Shown piece after piece: positions 49,547-57,745 of a stretch of 64,000 nt of DNA (its first letter is position 1; each line of letters starts with the position of its first letter). The DNA is from Streptomyces sp. NBC_00353 (lineage in GTDB: Bacteria; Actinomycetota; Actinomycetes; Streptomycetales; Streptomycetaceae). The stretch lies in the NCBI RefSeq assembly GCF_036108815.1, contig NZ_CP107985.1, forward strand, positions 6,941,501 through 7,005,500, written 5' to 3'. A model generated the notes under the pieces. That model did no database searches. It was given only the letters and a program-made list of their open reading frames with translations, and was not told the DNA's origin. The position numbers and the translations under genes were made by a program.

Positions 49547-50623
49547 ATGCGCGCAGCCGTACTGCACGAGATAGGTCAGGACAAACTGGAAGTCCTCGAT
49601 GACGTCGAGGCGGTGGGCTTCGGCCCCGGCAAGGTCAAGCTCCGCGTCCGGGCCACCGGACTGTGCCACTCCGACGTCTCGGCGATGAGCGGCGTGCTGC
49701 CGCAGCCCGCCCCCTTCATCCCCGGCCACGAAGGTGCCGGCGAGGTCATCGACATCGGCGACGGTGTGACCGGGCTGAGCGCGGGGGACCGGGTGCTGGT
49801 CTGCTGGCTGCCTGCCTGCGGGACATGTCCCGCCTGCAGGCGCGGCCAGACGCAGCTCTGCCTGGCCGGCTTCATGAACGCGGGGACGCCCAACTTCAAG
49901 CGCCCCGGCGGCGATGTGTTCGGCTTCGCCGGGACCGGCACCTTCACCGAGGAGGTCGTCGTCGACGCGGGTTGCGCGGTGCCGATCCCCGACGACGTGC
50001 CGTTCGAGATCGCCGCGCTGATCGGCTGCGGAGTCACCACCGGACTCGGCGCCGCGATCAACACCGCGCAGGTGGAGGCCGGTTCGTCGGTCGCCGTGAT
50101 CGGCTGCGGCGGCGTCGGCATCTCCACCATCCAGGGCGCCAGGGTGCAGGGCGCCGCCCAGATCGTCGCCGTCGACCCGGTCGGGTCCCGGCGCGAGGCG
50201 GCTCTGCGGTTCGGCGCGACCGAGGCGGTCGCACCGGACGGACTCGCCGACGCCAAGCAGCGGATCACCGCCGGTGAGGGCTTCGACTACGTCTTCGAGG
50301 TCGTCGGCAAGTCGGTCACGGCCCGCACTGCGTACGAGAACACCCGGCGCGGCGGCACGCTCTGCATCGTCGGTGCGGGCGCGATGGACGACAACTTCCA
50401 GGTGAACATGTTCGAGCTGTTCTTCGACGAGAAGCGGATCCTGCCCTCCATGTACGGCGGAGGGGACGTGCTCCGGTCGTACGAACGGGCCATCGCGCTC
50501 TGGCGGGCGGGCCGGATCGACCTTGAGTCGATGATCACCCACCGGGTGCAGCTCGCCGAGATCAATGACGCGCTCGACCAGATGAGGACCGGTGAGGCCC
50601 TCCGTACCTGCATCGAACTCTGA
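49547..50623 (+). CDS. Zinc-dependent alcohol dehydrogenase (MDR, class III-like)
   Basis: 358 aa. Catalytic zinc ligands are in TGLCHSDVSAMSG and FIPGHEGAGEV; the structural zinc lobe is CGTCPACRRGQTQLC. Rossmann motif VAVIGCGGVGISTIQGARVQ precedes the NAD-discriminating Asp in IVAVDPVGSR. It oxidises primary alcohols to aldehydes. With the ALDH under a similar operator elsewhere in the window it could complete alcohol-to-acid oxidation of a side chain (inference). Middle gene of the MaoC-ADH-SDR operon. Confidence 0.93.
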   Translation: MRAAVLHEIGQDKLEVLDDVEAVGFGPGKVKLRVRATGLCHSDVSAMSGVLPQPAPFIPGHEGAGEVIDIGDGVTGLSAGDRVLVCWLPACGTCPACRRGQTQLCLAGFMNAGTPNFKRPGGDVFGFAGTGTFTEEVVVDAGCAVPIPDDVPFEIAALIGCGVTTGLGAAINTAQVEAGSSVAVIGCGGVGISTIQGARVQGAAQIVAVDPVGSRREAALRFGATEAVAPDGLADAKQRITAGEGFDYVFEVVGKSVTARTAYENTRRGGTLCIVGAGAMDDNFQVNMFELFFDEKRILPSMYGGGDVLRSYERAIALWRAGRIDLESMITHRVQLAEINDALDQMRTGEALRTCIEL

Positions 50624-50666
50624 CTGGCTGTCAGCTGCCGTGCTCCGAGAGGACTCCGAGGTTCCG

Positions 50667-51614
50667 ATGTCACAATCCCTGCCCCTGGACGGGCTGTCCG
50701 CCATCGTCACCGGCGCGGGCCGCGGCCTCGGGCGCGCCGAAGCGCTGGAACTGGCCCGGCTCGGCGCGGCCGTCGTCGTCAACGACTACGGGCAGCCGGG
50801 CCGCGACGGCTCCGGCGAAGCGTCCGCGGCACCCGCCGAGGAGGTCGCCGAGGAGATCCGCGCGGCCGGCGGCCGCGCGGTCGCCCACCTCGGCGACGTC
50901 TCCGACCACGATCAGGCCCGCGCCCTGGTCGAACTGGCCGTCAGTGCGTACGGCAAGCTCGACATCCTGGTCAACAACGCGGGGATCCTGCGCGACCGGA
51001 TGGTCTTCTCGATGACCGAGGACGAGTGGGACTCCGTCATCCGGGTCCACCTCAAGGGCCACTTCAACACCACCCACTTCGCCGCTTCCCACTGGCGCGC
51101 CCGGTCCAAGGAGTCCGGCTCCCCGGTCTACGGCCGGATCGTCAACACCTCGTCCGAGGCGTTCCTCGCGGGCTCGGCGGGCCAGCCGAACTACGCGGCG
51201 GCCAAGGGCGGCATCGTCGGCCTCACCACCTCCACCGCCCTGGCCCTCGCCAAATACGGCGTCACGGCCAATGCGATCTGTCCACGGGCCCGCACCCGCA
51301 TGACGGAGGACGTCTTCGCGGGCTTCGAGGAGCCGACGGACGGCCGGCTCGACGCGCTGGCCCCCGAGCACGTCTCCCCCCTGGTCGGCTATCTGGCCTC
51401 GCCGGCGGCTGCCAAGGTCAACGGGCAACTGCTCGTGGTGCACGGCGGGATGGTCGCGATCGTGGAACGCCCCAGGGTGGCGGCGAAGTTCGACTCGTCC
51501 AAGGAGGCCTTCTCGTTCGACGAGCTGGACGAGCTGATCTCCCCGTACTACGAGGACCGCCCGGCGAACGAGACGTTCGCGGCGGCGGAGGTGCTGGGCC
51601 TCAAGCGGGACTGA
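50667..51614 (+). CDS. MFE-2-type short-chain dehydrogenase (3-hydroxyacyl-CoA dehydrogenase-like)
   Basis: 315 aa from the ATG at 50667. SDR core: LSAIVTGAGRGLGRAEALEL, VVVNDYGQPGRDGSGEAS, LVNNAGILRDRMVFSM, NTSSEAFLAGSAGQPNYAAA with YAAAKGG. The NDYG insertion and RDRMVFSM/EDEWD phrases are those of the dehydrogenase domain of peroxisomal MFE-2 and of its actinobacterial Hsd4A/ChsB1-like relatives. About 60 residues extend beyond the SDR fold. It would take the (R)-3-hydroxyacyl-CoA made by the MaoC hydratase two genes upstream to the 3-keto form for thiolysis. A strong terminator follows. Confidence 0.91.
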   Translation: MSQSLPLDGLSAIVTGAGRGLGRAEALELARLGAAVVVNDYGQPGRDGSGEASAAPAEEVAEEIRAAGGRAVAHLGDVSDHDQARALVELAVSAYGKLDILVNNAGILRDRMVFSMTEDEWDSVIRVHLKGHFNTTHFAASHWRARSKESGSPVYGRIVNTSSEAFLAGSAGQPNYAAAKGGIVGLTTSTALALAKYGVTANAICPRARTRMTEDVFAGFEEPTDGRLDALAPEHVSPLVGYLASPAAAKVNGQLLVVHGGMVAIVERPRVAAKFDSSKEAFSFDELDELISPYYEDRPANETFAAAEVLGLKRD

Positions 51615-51632
51615 CGCTCCGGGGCACCGCAC

Positions 51633-51680
51633 AAGGAAGGGCCTCCGCAGCACGTGGTGGTGGTGCGGAGGCCCTTCCTT
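51633..51680. terminator. Strong hairpin terminator after the SDR gene
   Basis: AAGGAAGGGCCTCCGCA (51633-51649) pairs perfectly over 17 bp with TGCGGAGGCCCTTCCTT (51664-51680) around a 14-nt loop. It ends the MaoC-ADH-SDR operon and, being symmetric, may also stop the convergent small gene. Confidence 0.88.
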
Positions 51681-51701
51681 CCCTCGTTGATTTCGATGCG
51701 G

Positions 51702-51875
51702 TCAGGCCGCCCTGCGGCCCCCCTCGGAGGGGCGCCGGTGGCGACCGTGCGGCTGCGCGTCCGTGCTGTCCATCGACACACCCCCTCGGTGCTTTCCGGA
51801 GCCGCCGGCTTCGGCCCGTTCGGCGTCCGCCCCCGGCGGGCGCGTCTGGGTCGTGTCGGTTCGGGCTTCAGACAT
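51702..51875 (-). CDS. Possible small hydrophilic protein, 57 aa
   Basis: MSEARTDTTQTRPPGADA opens the frame and it ends with HRRPSEGGRRAA. It is Arg/Gly/Asp-rich with no hydrophobic segment. GGGGTGA lies about 10 nt upstream of the ATG. An internal ATG (MDSTDAQPHGRHRRPSEG, 23 residues) has GGGGGTG upstream and could be the real start. It lies between a strong terminator and the propeller-like gene. No function can be given. Confidence 0.4.
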   Translation of the reverse strand: MSEARTDTTQTRPPGADAERAEAGGSGKHRGGVSMDSTDAQPHGRHRRPSEGGRRAA

Positions 51876-51999
51876 GTGGGAAGTCACCCCGTTGTGATCG
51901 CTTACGTGTGTGTCACCGGGACCATCGCGCCACCACCATCCGACGCGGTCACCGTCGGCAACCGCGCCGATTGGCTGCGTAGCCCCCAGGCCCGGAATC

Positions 52000-53382
52000 T
52001 TAACCAGGAGCCGTACGCCCCACGAGAGGCGCCTGCCCCAGTGGAACCGGCTTGCACACTGCAGGAGGCGCGCCGGCCGCGGATGGTTGCATACCGCTTT
52101 CCGTGGCCGTCGCCCATACCTGCCCGACGCCGCGTTCCTCGTCCGCCGGCGCCTCCACCAGGGCCACCCCGCACGGCACGTCCCCGTTCGCGTACGGAAG
52201 CTTGAGCACACCGTCCCTGGTCCACAGCCCGGATCCGGCCAGCCATCCTTCGGGGGCGGGGAGTTGATGCAGCCGGTGCCCTGTCGGCCGCCACACCCCG
52301 ACCCAGCTGCCTGCCGCCCCGTCGATGCGCATTGCCACCGCACAGCTCTCCGGCATCAGCGTCTGCCCCGGCTGTACGGCGAACGGCGTCACCGCCACAT
52401 CCGCCGGACGCAGGCACTCCGGGAAACGTACCGGCAGACAGCTGCCGAGCACCCCCCACCCGAGCCGGTCGTGGCCCGGCGCGTCGGAGCGGATCAGCAG
52501 CAGCCCGCTGTCCGTATCGGCGAGCAGCAGCCGGTCGTTGCTCTCCGGCGCGATCTGCAGCAGCGGCGTCACCTCGCCGCCCCGCCCCAGGTCCACGGCG
52601 ACCGCCTTCACCGGACCGCCGCCCACGGGCTCCCGGTCCAGAGCCAGCAGCCGCCCCGCCCGGTCCAGCCAGGCCCCGCCGGAGCACCGCCCCGGCACAT
52701 CCGCGACATGAACCGGTCCGAACGCCCCACCCGCCACCAGCCAGACGGCGGTGGAATGTTCCCCGACCGAAAGCGCGTACGCACTCGCACCGTCCGGCGA
52801 GGGGGGCAGCAGAGTCAGGTGCACGCCGTCCGCGCGCCCGAGGGCGCCGAGCGGCAGTTCGCCGGTGCCGGGTCCGGTCGGATAGAGCAGCGAGAAGGTG
52901 TGACGGTCCGCCACCTGGCGCCGGATCAGTACGCGGCCGTCGGCGAGCGGCAGCACATCGGAGTCGGGCTCCTCCGGCTGGTCGAGCGGAAGCGGCACGG
53001 CGTACGGCTCGTGCCCGTCGAGCGTCCAGCGCTCGGGGAACCAGGCCGCGGCGTCCGCCGCTCCGGAGAGCGTGAGCCGTGCGGCGTACGAACCGTCGGC
53101 GGCAATGGTGAACGCGGCCGCACGTGGGGCGGCCCCGACGTCACCACCCGGCTGACCGGGCTCATCGGGCACGGGCGGCTCAACGACCCCGTGGGACTCC
53201 GCCGGTTCGTACGGCCCCCAGGCTCCCTCCGGCCCCCGTGCTGCCTCCGGCCTCTCGGGTTCCTCCGGCTCCTCCCGGCCCTCGGGTCCCTCCGCTTCTC
53301 CCGCTTTTCCCGCTTCTCCCGACACGGGGCTCACCGTCGCGGCGGCCCCGGCGGTCTCACCCTCGATGGCACAGGCAGTCAT
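52000..53382 (-). CDS. Predicted beta-propeller-like protein with acidic linker, function unknown
   Basis: 460 aa from the ATG at 53382 with GGAGGTGA 6 nt upstream. After a short start (MTACAIEGETAGAAAT) comes a Glu/Pro/Gly-rich, likely disordered stretch (about 20-75), then about 370 residues of short repeated beta-strand units: DVLPLADGRVLIRRQVADRH, LTLLPPSPDGASAYALSVGE, GGAWLDRAGRLLALDREPVG and LLLADTDSGLLLIRSDAPG. These look like WD40/NHL-type blades. There is no signal peptide. It is divergent from an iron-regulated siderophore-binding gene. I do not recognise a named family. Confidence 0.7.
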   Translation of the reverse strand: MTACAIEGETAGAAATVSPVSGEAGKAGEAEGPEGREEPEEPERPEAARGPEGAWGPYEPAESHGVVEPPVPDEPGQPGGDVGAAPRAAAFTIAADGSYAARLTLSGAADAAAWFPERWTLDGHEPYAVPLPLDQPEEPDSDVLPLADGRVLIRRQVADRHTFSLLYPTGPGTGELPLGALGRADGVHLTLLPPSPDGASAYALSVGEHSTAVWLVAGGAFGPVHVADVPGRCSGGAWLDRAGRLLALDREPVGGGPVKAVAVDLGRGGEVTPLLQIAPESNDRLLLADTDSGLLLIRSDAPGHDRLGWGVLGSCLPVRFPECLRPADVAVTPFAVQPGQTLMPESCAVAMRIDGAAGSWVGVWRPTGHRLHQLPAPEGWLAGSGLWTRDGVLKLPYANGDVPCGVALVEAPADEERGVGQVWATATESGMQPSAAGAPPAVCKPVPLGQAPLVGRTAPG

Positions 53383-53526
53383 GGACTCGTCACCTCCGGC
53401 AACCGACGCTAGTTTTCGCACTTCCTGCCGAACAACACGAGACACGCCACTTCACACATAAGGGTGGTGATGCCCGGATTCACCTGAAGGGGAGGGGGCG
53501 GTTGTGCTCCCCGTAAAGCCCGCAGC

Positions 53527-53545
53527 TAAGGTTAGGCATCCCTAA
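53527..53545. promoter_or_regulatory. IdeR/DmdR1-type iron box
   Basis: TAAGGTTAGGCATCCCTAA aligns with the 19-bp actinobacterial iron box TTAGGTTAGGCTCACCTAA (15 matches by eye). It lies 47 bp upstream of the siderophore-binding lipoprotein start, as expected for iron-dependent repression. Confidence 0.85.
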
Positions 53546-53592
53546 GCGTTTCCTGTGAGTCTGATTCCTCAACTGGAGCAAGTGAGTACGTG

Positions 53593-54630
53593 ATGTCCAT
53601 ACGACGCCGCAGCACCGCCGCCGTCGGCCTGGCAGTGGCCGCCGCCCTCTCCCTCTCCGCCTGCGGCAGCGGGGCATCCGACGACTCGGCCGAGTCCGGG
53701 GCCGGCAGCGACAAGAAGGCAGCCGTCGCGACCGGCGGCAAGGACTTCGCCGACGCGGCCAAGAAGACGGCCGCGTACGGGACGGACGCCGAGGCGGGCC
53801 AGTTCCCCCGGACCCTCACGCACGCCATGGGCAAGACCGAGCTCAAGTCCGCGCCGAAGCGCGTCGTCGTGCTGGACGTCGGCGAGTTCGACAACGTCGT
53901 CTCGCTGGGTGTGAAGCCGGTCGGCTACGCCCCCTCCGAGGGGGACGCGGCCATCCCCTCGTACCTGAAGAAGGACGCGGGCAACCCGAAGAACGTCGGC
54001 ACGATCAACAACCTCAACCTCGAGGCGATCGCGGGTCTGAAGCCGGACCTGATCCTCGGCAGCCAGCTGCGCGCCGCCGACAAGTACGACCAGCTCTCCA
54101 AGATCGCGCCGACCGTGTTCTCCATCCGTCCGGGCTTCACCTGGAAGGAGAACTATCTCCTCAACGCCGCGGCGCTGGACAGGACCGCCAAGGCGAAGAG
54201 CGAGCTCGACGCGTACGAGAAGAAGGCCACGAAGCTCGGCGAGGACATCGGCCCCGACAAGCCGACGATCTCCATGGTCCGCTACCTGCCGGACCGCATC
54301 CGCCTCTACGCGAAGGCGTCGTTCATCGGCACGATCCTTGAGGACGCAGGTCTCCCGCGGCCCAAGAACCAGCAGATCAACGACCTCGCCGCCGAGATCA
54401 GCCCGGAGAAGATCGACGAGGCGGACGCCGACTGGATCTTCACCGGCGTCTACGGCGACCCGAAGGCGACCAAGCGCGACACCGCCCGGTCCAACCCGCT
54501 CTGGAAGAACCTCAAGGCGGTCAAGGAGGGCCGGGCGAAGGACGTCCCGGACGAGACCTGGTACCTCGGCCTCGGTGTCACGGCGGCGAACCTGGTCCTC
54601 GACGACCTGCGCGCGGACCTCGTCAAGTAG
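53593..54630 (+). CDS. Siderophore/iron ABC transporter substrate-binding lipoprotein (FecB/FepB-like)
   Basis: 345 aa from the ATG at 53593 (a GTG three bases earlier is possible). Signal peptide with lipobox LSAC at about residues 20-24. The mature type-III binding fold shows APKRVVVLDVGEFDNVVSLG, YAPSEGDAAIPSYLKKDAGN, NLEAIAGLKPDLILGSQL and VTAANLVLDDLRADLV. Such proteins capture ferric siderophores at the outer face of the membrane. The iron box upstream supports control by DmdR1/IdeR. No permease or ATPase gene is adjacent, so it must use a transporter encoded elsewhere; a solitary binding protein is common for xenosiderophores in Streptomyces. Confidence 0.93.
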   Translation: MSIRRRSTAAVGLAVAAALSLSACGSGASDDSAESGAGSDKKAAVATGGKDFADAAKKTAAYGTDAEAGQFPRTLTHAMGKTELKSAPKRVVVLDVGEFDNVVSLGVKPVGYAPSEGDAAIPSYLKKDAGNPKNVGTINNLNLEAIAGLKPDLILGSQLRAADKYDQLSKIAPTVFSIRPGFTWKENYLLNAAALDRTAKAKSELDAYEKKATKLGEDIGPDKPTISMVRYLPDRIRLYAKASFIGTILEDAGLPRPKNQQINDLAAEISPEKIDEADADWIFTGVYGDPKATKRDTARSNPLWKNLKAVKEGRAKDVPDETWYLGLGVTAANLVLDDLRADLVK

Positions 54631-54783
54631 CGGACCGGATCAGCAGGGGCCCGGGTCGGGCAACGGCCCGGGCCGAACTGCGTGTGAGGATCCGTGACCG
54701 GCTGTCGCCGGTTGTTCGTGGAGTCCTCACAGGTCACCCCAGTCATGGGCGGCGGGGCACGGACGGAAGGTAGCCTTTCCTCC

Positions 54784-55629
54784 GTGCCCCGTCTGTCTGA
54801 AGTCCTCGCCGCGCTCGACGCCCTCTGGCCTCCCGAGCGGGCCGAAGGTTGGGACGCGGTCGGCACGGTCTGCGGAGACGTCGACAACCCGGCCGCCGAG
54901 GTCGGCCGCGTGCTCTTCGCCGTCGACCCCGTCCAGGAGGTCGTCGACGAGGCGATCAAGCTCGGCGCCCAGCTGATCGTCACCCATCACCCGCTCTATC
55001 TGCGGGGTACAACGACGGTCGCCGCCACCACCTTCAAGGGCCGGGTCGTGCACACCCTCATCAAGCACGACATCGCCCTGCACGTCGCGCACACCAACGC
55101 CGACACCGCCGACCCCGGCGTCTCCGACGCCCTCGCCGGCGCCCTGGACCTGCGCGTCACCGGACCCCTCGTACCGGACCCGACCGACCCCAAGGGCCAT
55201 CGCGGCCTCGGCCGGATCTGCGAGCTGGACCACCCCGAGACCCTCCGCGACCTCGCCGCCCGCGCCGCCGCCCGGCTGCCCGCCACCGCGCAGGGCATCC
55301 GCATGGCCGGTGACCCGGACGCCGTCGTCCATACCGTCGCGGTGAGCGGCGGCTCCGGCGACAGCCTCTTCGACGCGGTGCGCGCCGCGGGCGTCGACGC
55401 CTTCCTCACCGCGGATCTGCGCCATCACCCGGCCTCCGAGGCCGTTCAGCAGTCCGCGATCGGCCTGATCGACGCCGCGCACTGGGCCACCGAGTGGCCC
55501 TGGTGCGAGCAGGCCGCCGCGCAGCTCGACGCGATTTCCGACCGCCACGGATGGGGCCTGCGGGTCCATGTCTCGAAGCAGGTCACCGACCCCTGGACCA
55601 CCCACCACTCTTCTGGAGCCCCCAACTGA
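54784..55629 (+). CDS. Nif3-like dinuclear metal centre hexameric protein (YbgI/DUF34)
   Basis: 281 aa from a GTG at 54784; family proteins start with the matching PRLSEVLAALDALWPPERAE helix. Metal-binding motifs: LGAQLIVTHHPLYLRG, ALHVAHTNADTADPGVSDAL and a C-terminal HHP/HWATEWP site (DLRHHPASEAVQQ, LIDAAHWATEWPW). The exact role of the family is unsettled (proposed GTP cyclohydrolase-like or metal-insertion functions). It begins a conserved actinobacterial trio with a zinc-ribbon protein and a RNase H/phosphatase, as Rv2230c-Rv2229c-Rv2228c in M. tuberculosis. Confidence 0.93.
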   Translation: MPRLSEVLAALDALWPPERAEGWDAVGTVCGDVDNPAAEVGRVLFAVDPVQEVVDEAIKLGAQLIVTHHPLYLRGTTTVAATTFKGRVVHTLIKHDIALHVAHTNADTADPGVSDALAGALDLRVTGPLVPDPTDPKGHRGLGRICELDHPETLRDLAARAAARLPATAQGIRMAGDPDAVVHTVAVSGGSGDSLFDAVRAAGVDAFLTADLRHHPASEAVQQSAIGLIDAAHWATEWPWCEQAAAQLDAISDRHGWGLRVHVSKQVTDPWTTHHSSGAPN

Positions 55630-56369
55630 ACGCCGCGCCCGCCGACCAGATCCGACTTCTCGACGTCCAGGCCCTCGACGTACGGCTGTCGCAGCTTGCG
55701 CACAAGCGCAAGTCGCTCCCCGAGCACGCCGAGATCGAGTCGCTCAGGGCCGACCTCGCACAACTGCGTGACCTGCTGGTCGCGTCGCAGACCGAGGAGA
55801 GCGACACCGCCCGCGAGCAGACCAAGGCGGAGCAGGACGTGGACCTGGTGCGCCAGCGCGCCGTCCGCGACCAGCAGCGGCTGGACTCCGGCGCGGTCAC
55901 CTCGCCGAAGGACCTGGAGAGCCTCCAGCGCGAGATCACCTCGCTGGCCAAGCGCCAGGGCGACCTCGAGGACGTCGTCCTCGAAGTCATGGAGCGCCGC
56001 GAGTCCGCGCAGGAGCGCGTCACCGAGTTCACCGCACGGGTCTCGGCCGTCCAGGCCAAGGTCGACGACGCGACGGGCCGCCGGGACGCCGCGACGCAGG
56101 CTCTCGACGACGAGACCGCGACCGTCACGAAGGAGCGCGAGCTCGTCGCCGGCTCCGTACCGGCGGACCTGCTCAAGCTGTACGACCGGCTCCGCGCCCA
56201 GTCGGGCGGGGTCGGCGCCGCCCGCCTCTACCAGCGCCGCTGCGAGGGCTGCCGGCTGGAGCTGAACATCACCGAGGTCAACGACGTGAAGGCGGCGTCC
56301 CCGGACACGGTGCTGCGCTGCGAGAACTGCCACCGCATTCTGGTCCGTACGGCGGAGTCGGGCCTGTAA
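55626..56369 (+). CDS. Coiled-coil protein with C4 zinc ribbon (CT398/DUF164-like), likely CTG start
   Basis: 247 aa if translated from CTG at 55626, which overlaps the Nif3 stop as CTGA. The conserved start region reads NAAPADQIRLLDVQALDVRL. No ATG or GTG is available near this point in frame; the next ATG is about 120 codons later and would remove the coiled coil. A GGAG lies about 10 nt upstream. Residues 20-185 form a long heptad-rich coiled coil; the C-terminus has the zinc ribbon CEGCRLELN and CENCHRILV. The family is conserved beside Nif3 in actinobacteria and may bind nucleic acid or scaffold its neighbours. Function unknown. Confidence 0.88.
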   Translation: MNAAPADQIRLLDVQALDVRLSQLAHKRKSLPEHAEIESLRADLAQLRDLLVASQTEESDTAREQTKAEQDVDLVRQRAVRDQQRLDSGAVTSPKDLESLQREITSLAKRQGDLEDVVLEVMERRESAQERVTEFTARVSAVQAKVDDATGRRDAATQALDDETATVTKERELVAGSVPADLLKLYDRLRAQSGGVGAARLYQRRCEGCRLELNITEVNDVKAASPDTVLRCENCHRILVRTAESGL

Positions 56370-57592
56370 TGACGCAGCCCCGCCAGTTCGTCATCGAGGC
56401 CGACGGAGGGTCCCGGGGCAACCCGGGGCCCGCCGGTTACGGCGCGGTCGTGATCGACCCGGTGACGGGGGAGACGCTCGCCGAAGCCGCCGAGTACATC
56501 GGTGTCGCGACGAACAACGTGGCCGAGTACAAGGGCCTCATCGCGGGCTTGAAGGCCGCGAAGGCACTGGTGCCGGACGCGTCGGCGGAGGGTGCGCTGC
56601 AGGTGCGGGTCCGGATGGACTCCAAGCTGGTCGTGGAACAGATGTCGGGTCGCTGGAAGATCAAGCACCCCGACATGAAGCCGCTCGCGGCGGCGGCGGC
56701 GCGGATCCTTCCGGCGTCCGCGGTCACGTACGAGTGGATCCCGCGCGAGAAGAACAAGCACGCGGACCGGCTCGCCAACGAGGCGATGGACGCCGGCAAG
56801 AGGGGCAAGCAGTGGGAGCCGTCGGCATCGACGGCAGCCCTCGACCTGCCCCCGGTCTCCGGTCCGCCCGGGGACGCGGCGGCGGGCGCCGCGAAGGCAC
56901 GGGCGGCGATGTCCACCAGCCGTGATACCGCGGCCACCCCGCAGGTCGGCTGGGGCGCCGCCGACCTCGGGGCGCCGGCCACATTCGTCCTGCTCCGGCA
57001 CGGCGAGACGGCCCTCACGCCCGAGAAGCGGTTCTCGGGCAGCGGCGGCAGCGACCCCGAACTCTCGGCGGCCGGCCGCCACCAGGCCGAACGGGTGGCG
57101 GAGTCCCTTGCCGCCCGTGGCACGATCCAGGAGATCATCAGCTCCCCGCTGCGCCGCTGCCGCGAAACAGCGGCGACGGTGGGTGCCCGCCTGGGCCTGC
57201 CCGTCCAGATCGAGGACGGCCTGCGCGAGACGGACTTCGGGGCCTGGGAGGGCCTGACGTTCGCCGAGGTCCGTGAACGGTACGGCCCCGACCTGGACGC
57301 CTGGCTCGCCTCCACGCGAACGCCCCCCACCGGCGGCGGTGAGAGCTTCGCCGAGGTGGCCCGGCGGGTCTCGGCCACCCGGGACCGCCTGACCACCCGC
57401 CACGCGGGCCGCACGGTGCTCCTGGTCACTCACGTGACCCCGATCAAGACCCTGGCCCGACTGGCCCTGGGTGCACCACCGGAGTCCCTGTTCCGCATGG
57501 AGCTCTCGGCGGCGTCACTGTCGGCAGTGGCGTACTACGCGGACGGCAACGCGTCACTGAGGCTGCTGAACGACACGTCGCACCTGCGGTAG
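56369..57592 (+). CDS. Bifunctional RNase HI / acid phosphatase (CobC-like)
   Basis: 407 aa; ATG overlaps the upstream TAA by one base. The N-terminal RNase H domain (1-145) has FVIEADGGSRGNPGPAGYGA (Asp), NNVAEYKGLIAGLKAAK (Glu), VRMDSKLVVEQMSG (Asp) and REKNKHADRLANEA (Asp). A linker of about 50 residues leads to a histidine-phosphatase domain: FVLLRHGETALTPEKRFSG, SSPLRRCRETAATVGARLG, and VLLVTHVTPIKTLARL. This matches M. tuberculosis Rv2228c, which has both RNase H and alpha-ribazole phosphatase-like (B12 pathway) activities. It completes the Nif3 trio. Confidence 0.95.
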   Translation: MTQPRQFVIEADGGSRGNPGPAGYGAVVIDPVTGETLAEAAEYIGVATNNVAEYKGLIAGLKAAKALVPDASAEGALQVRVRMDSKLVVEQMSGRWKIKHPDMKPLAAAAARILPASAVTYEWIPREKNKHADRLANEAMDAGKRGKQWEPSASTAALDLPPVSGPPGDAAAGAAKARAAMSTSRDTAATPQVGWGAADLGAPATFVLLRHGETALTPEKRFSGSGGSDPELSAAGRHQAERVAESLAARGTIQEIISSPLRRCRETAATVGARLGLPVQIEDGLRETDFGAWEGLTFAEVRERYGPDLDAWLASTRTPPTGGGESFAEVARRVSATRDRLTTRHAGRTVLLVTHVTPIKTLARLALGAPPESLFRMELSAASLSAVAYYADGNASLRLLNDTSHLR

Positions 57593-57674
57593 GGAGCGAA
57601 GGCTCCTGCGGGGGCGTGGGGCGCTCCGGGGCAGCGGAGCGACTCCCCGGCGACGCGAAGCTGCCGCTTCCCCG

Positions 57675-57700
57675 GGGTGCGGGGGTGCCCCCCCGCATCC
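57675..57700. terminator. GC hairpin between RNase H/phosphatase and KDPG aldolase genes
   Basis: GGGTGCGGGGG pairs with CCCCCGCATCC with one mismatch in the gap between convergent genes. It is a likely intrinsic-type terminator without a T-run. Confidence 0.5.
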
Positions 57701-57745
57701 CGGTCAGCACCCGGCGGGGGCGGGGAGGGCCCGGGCAGGGGGAAA

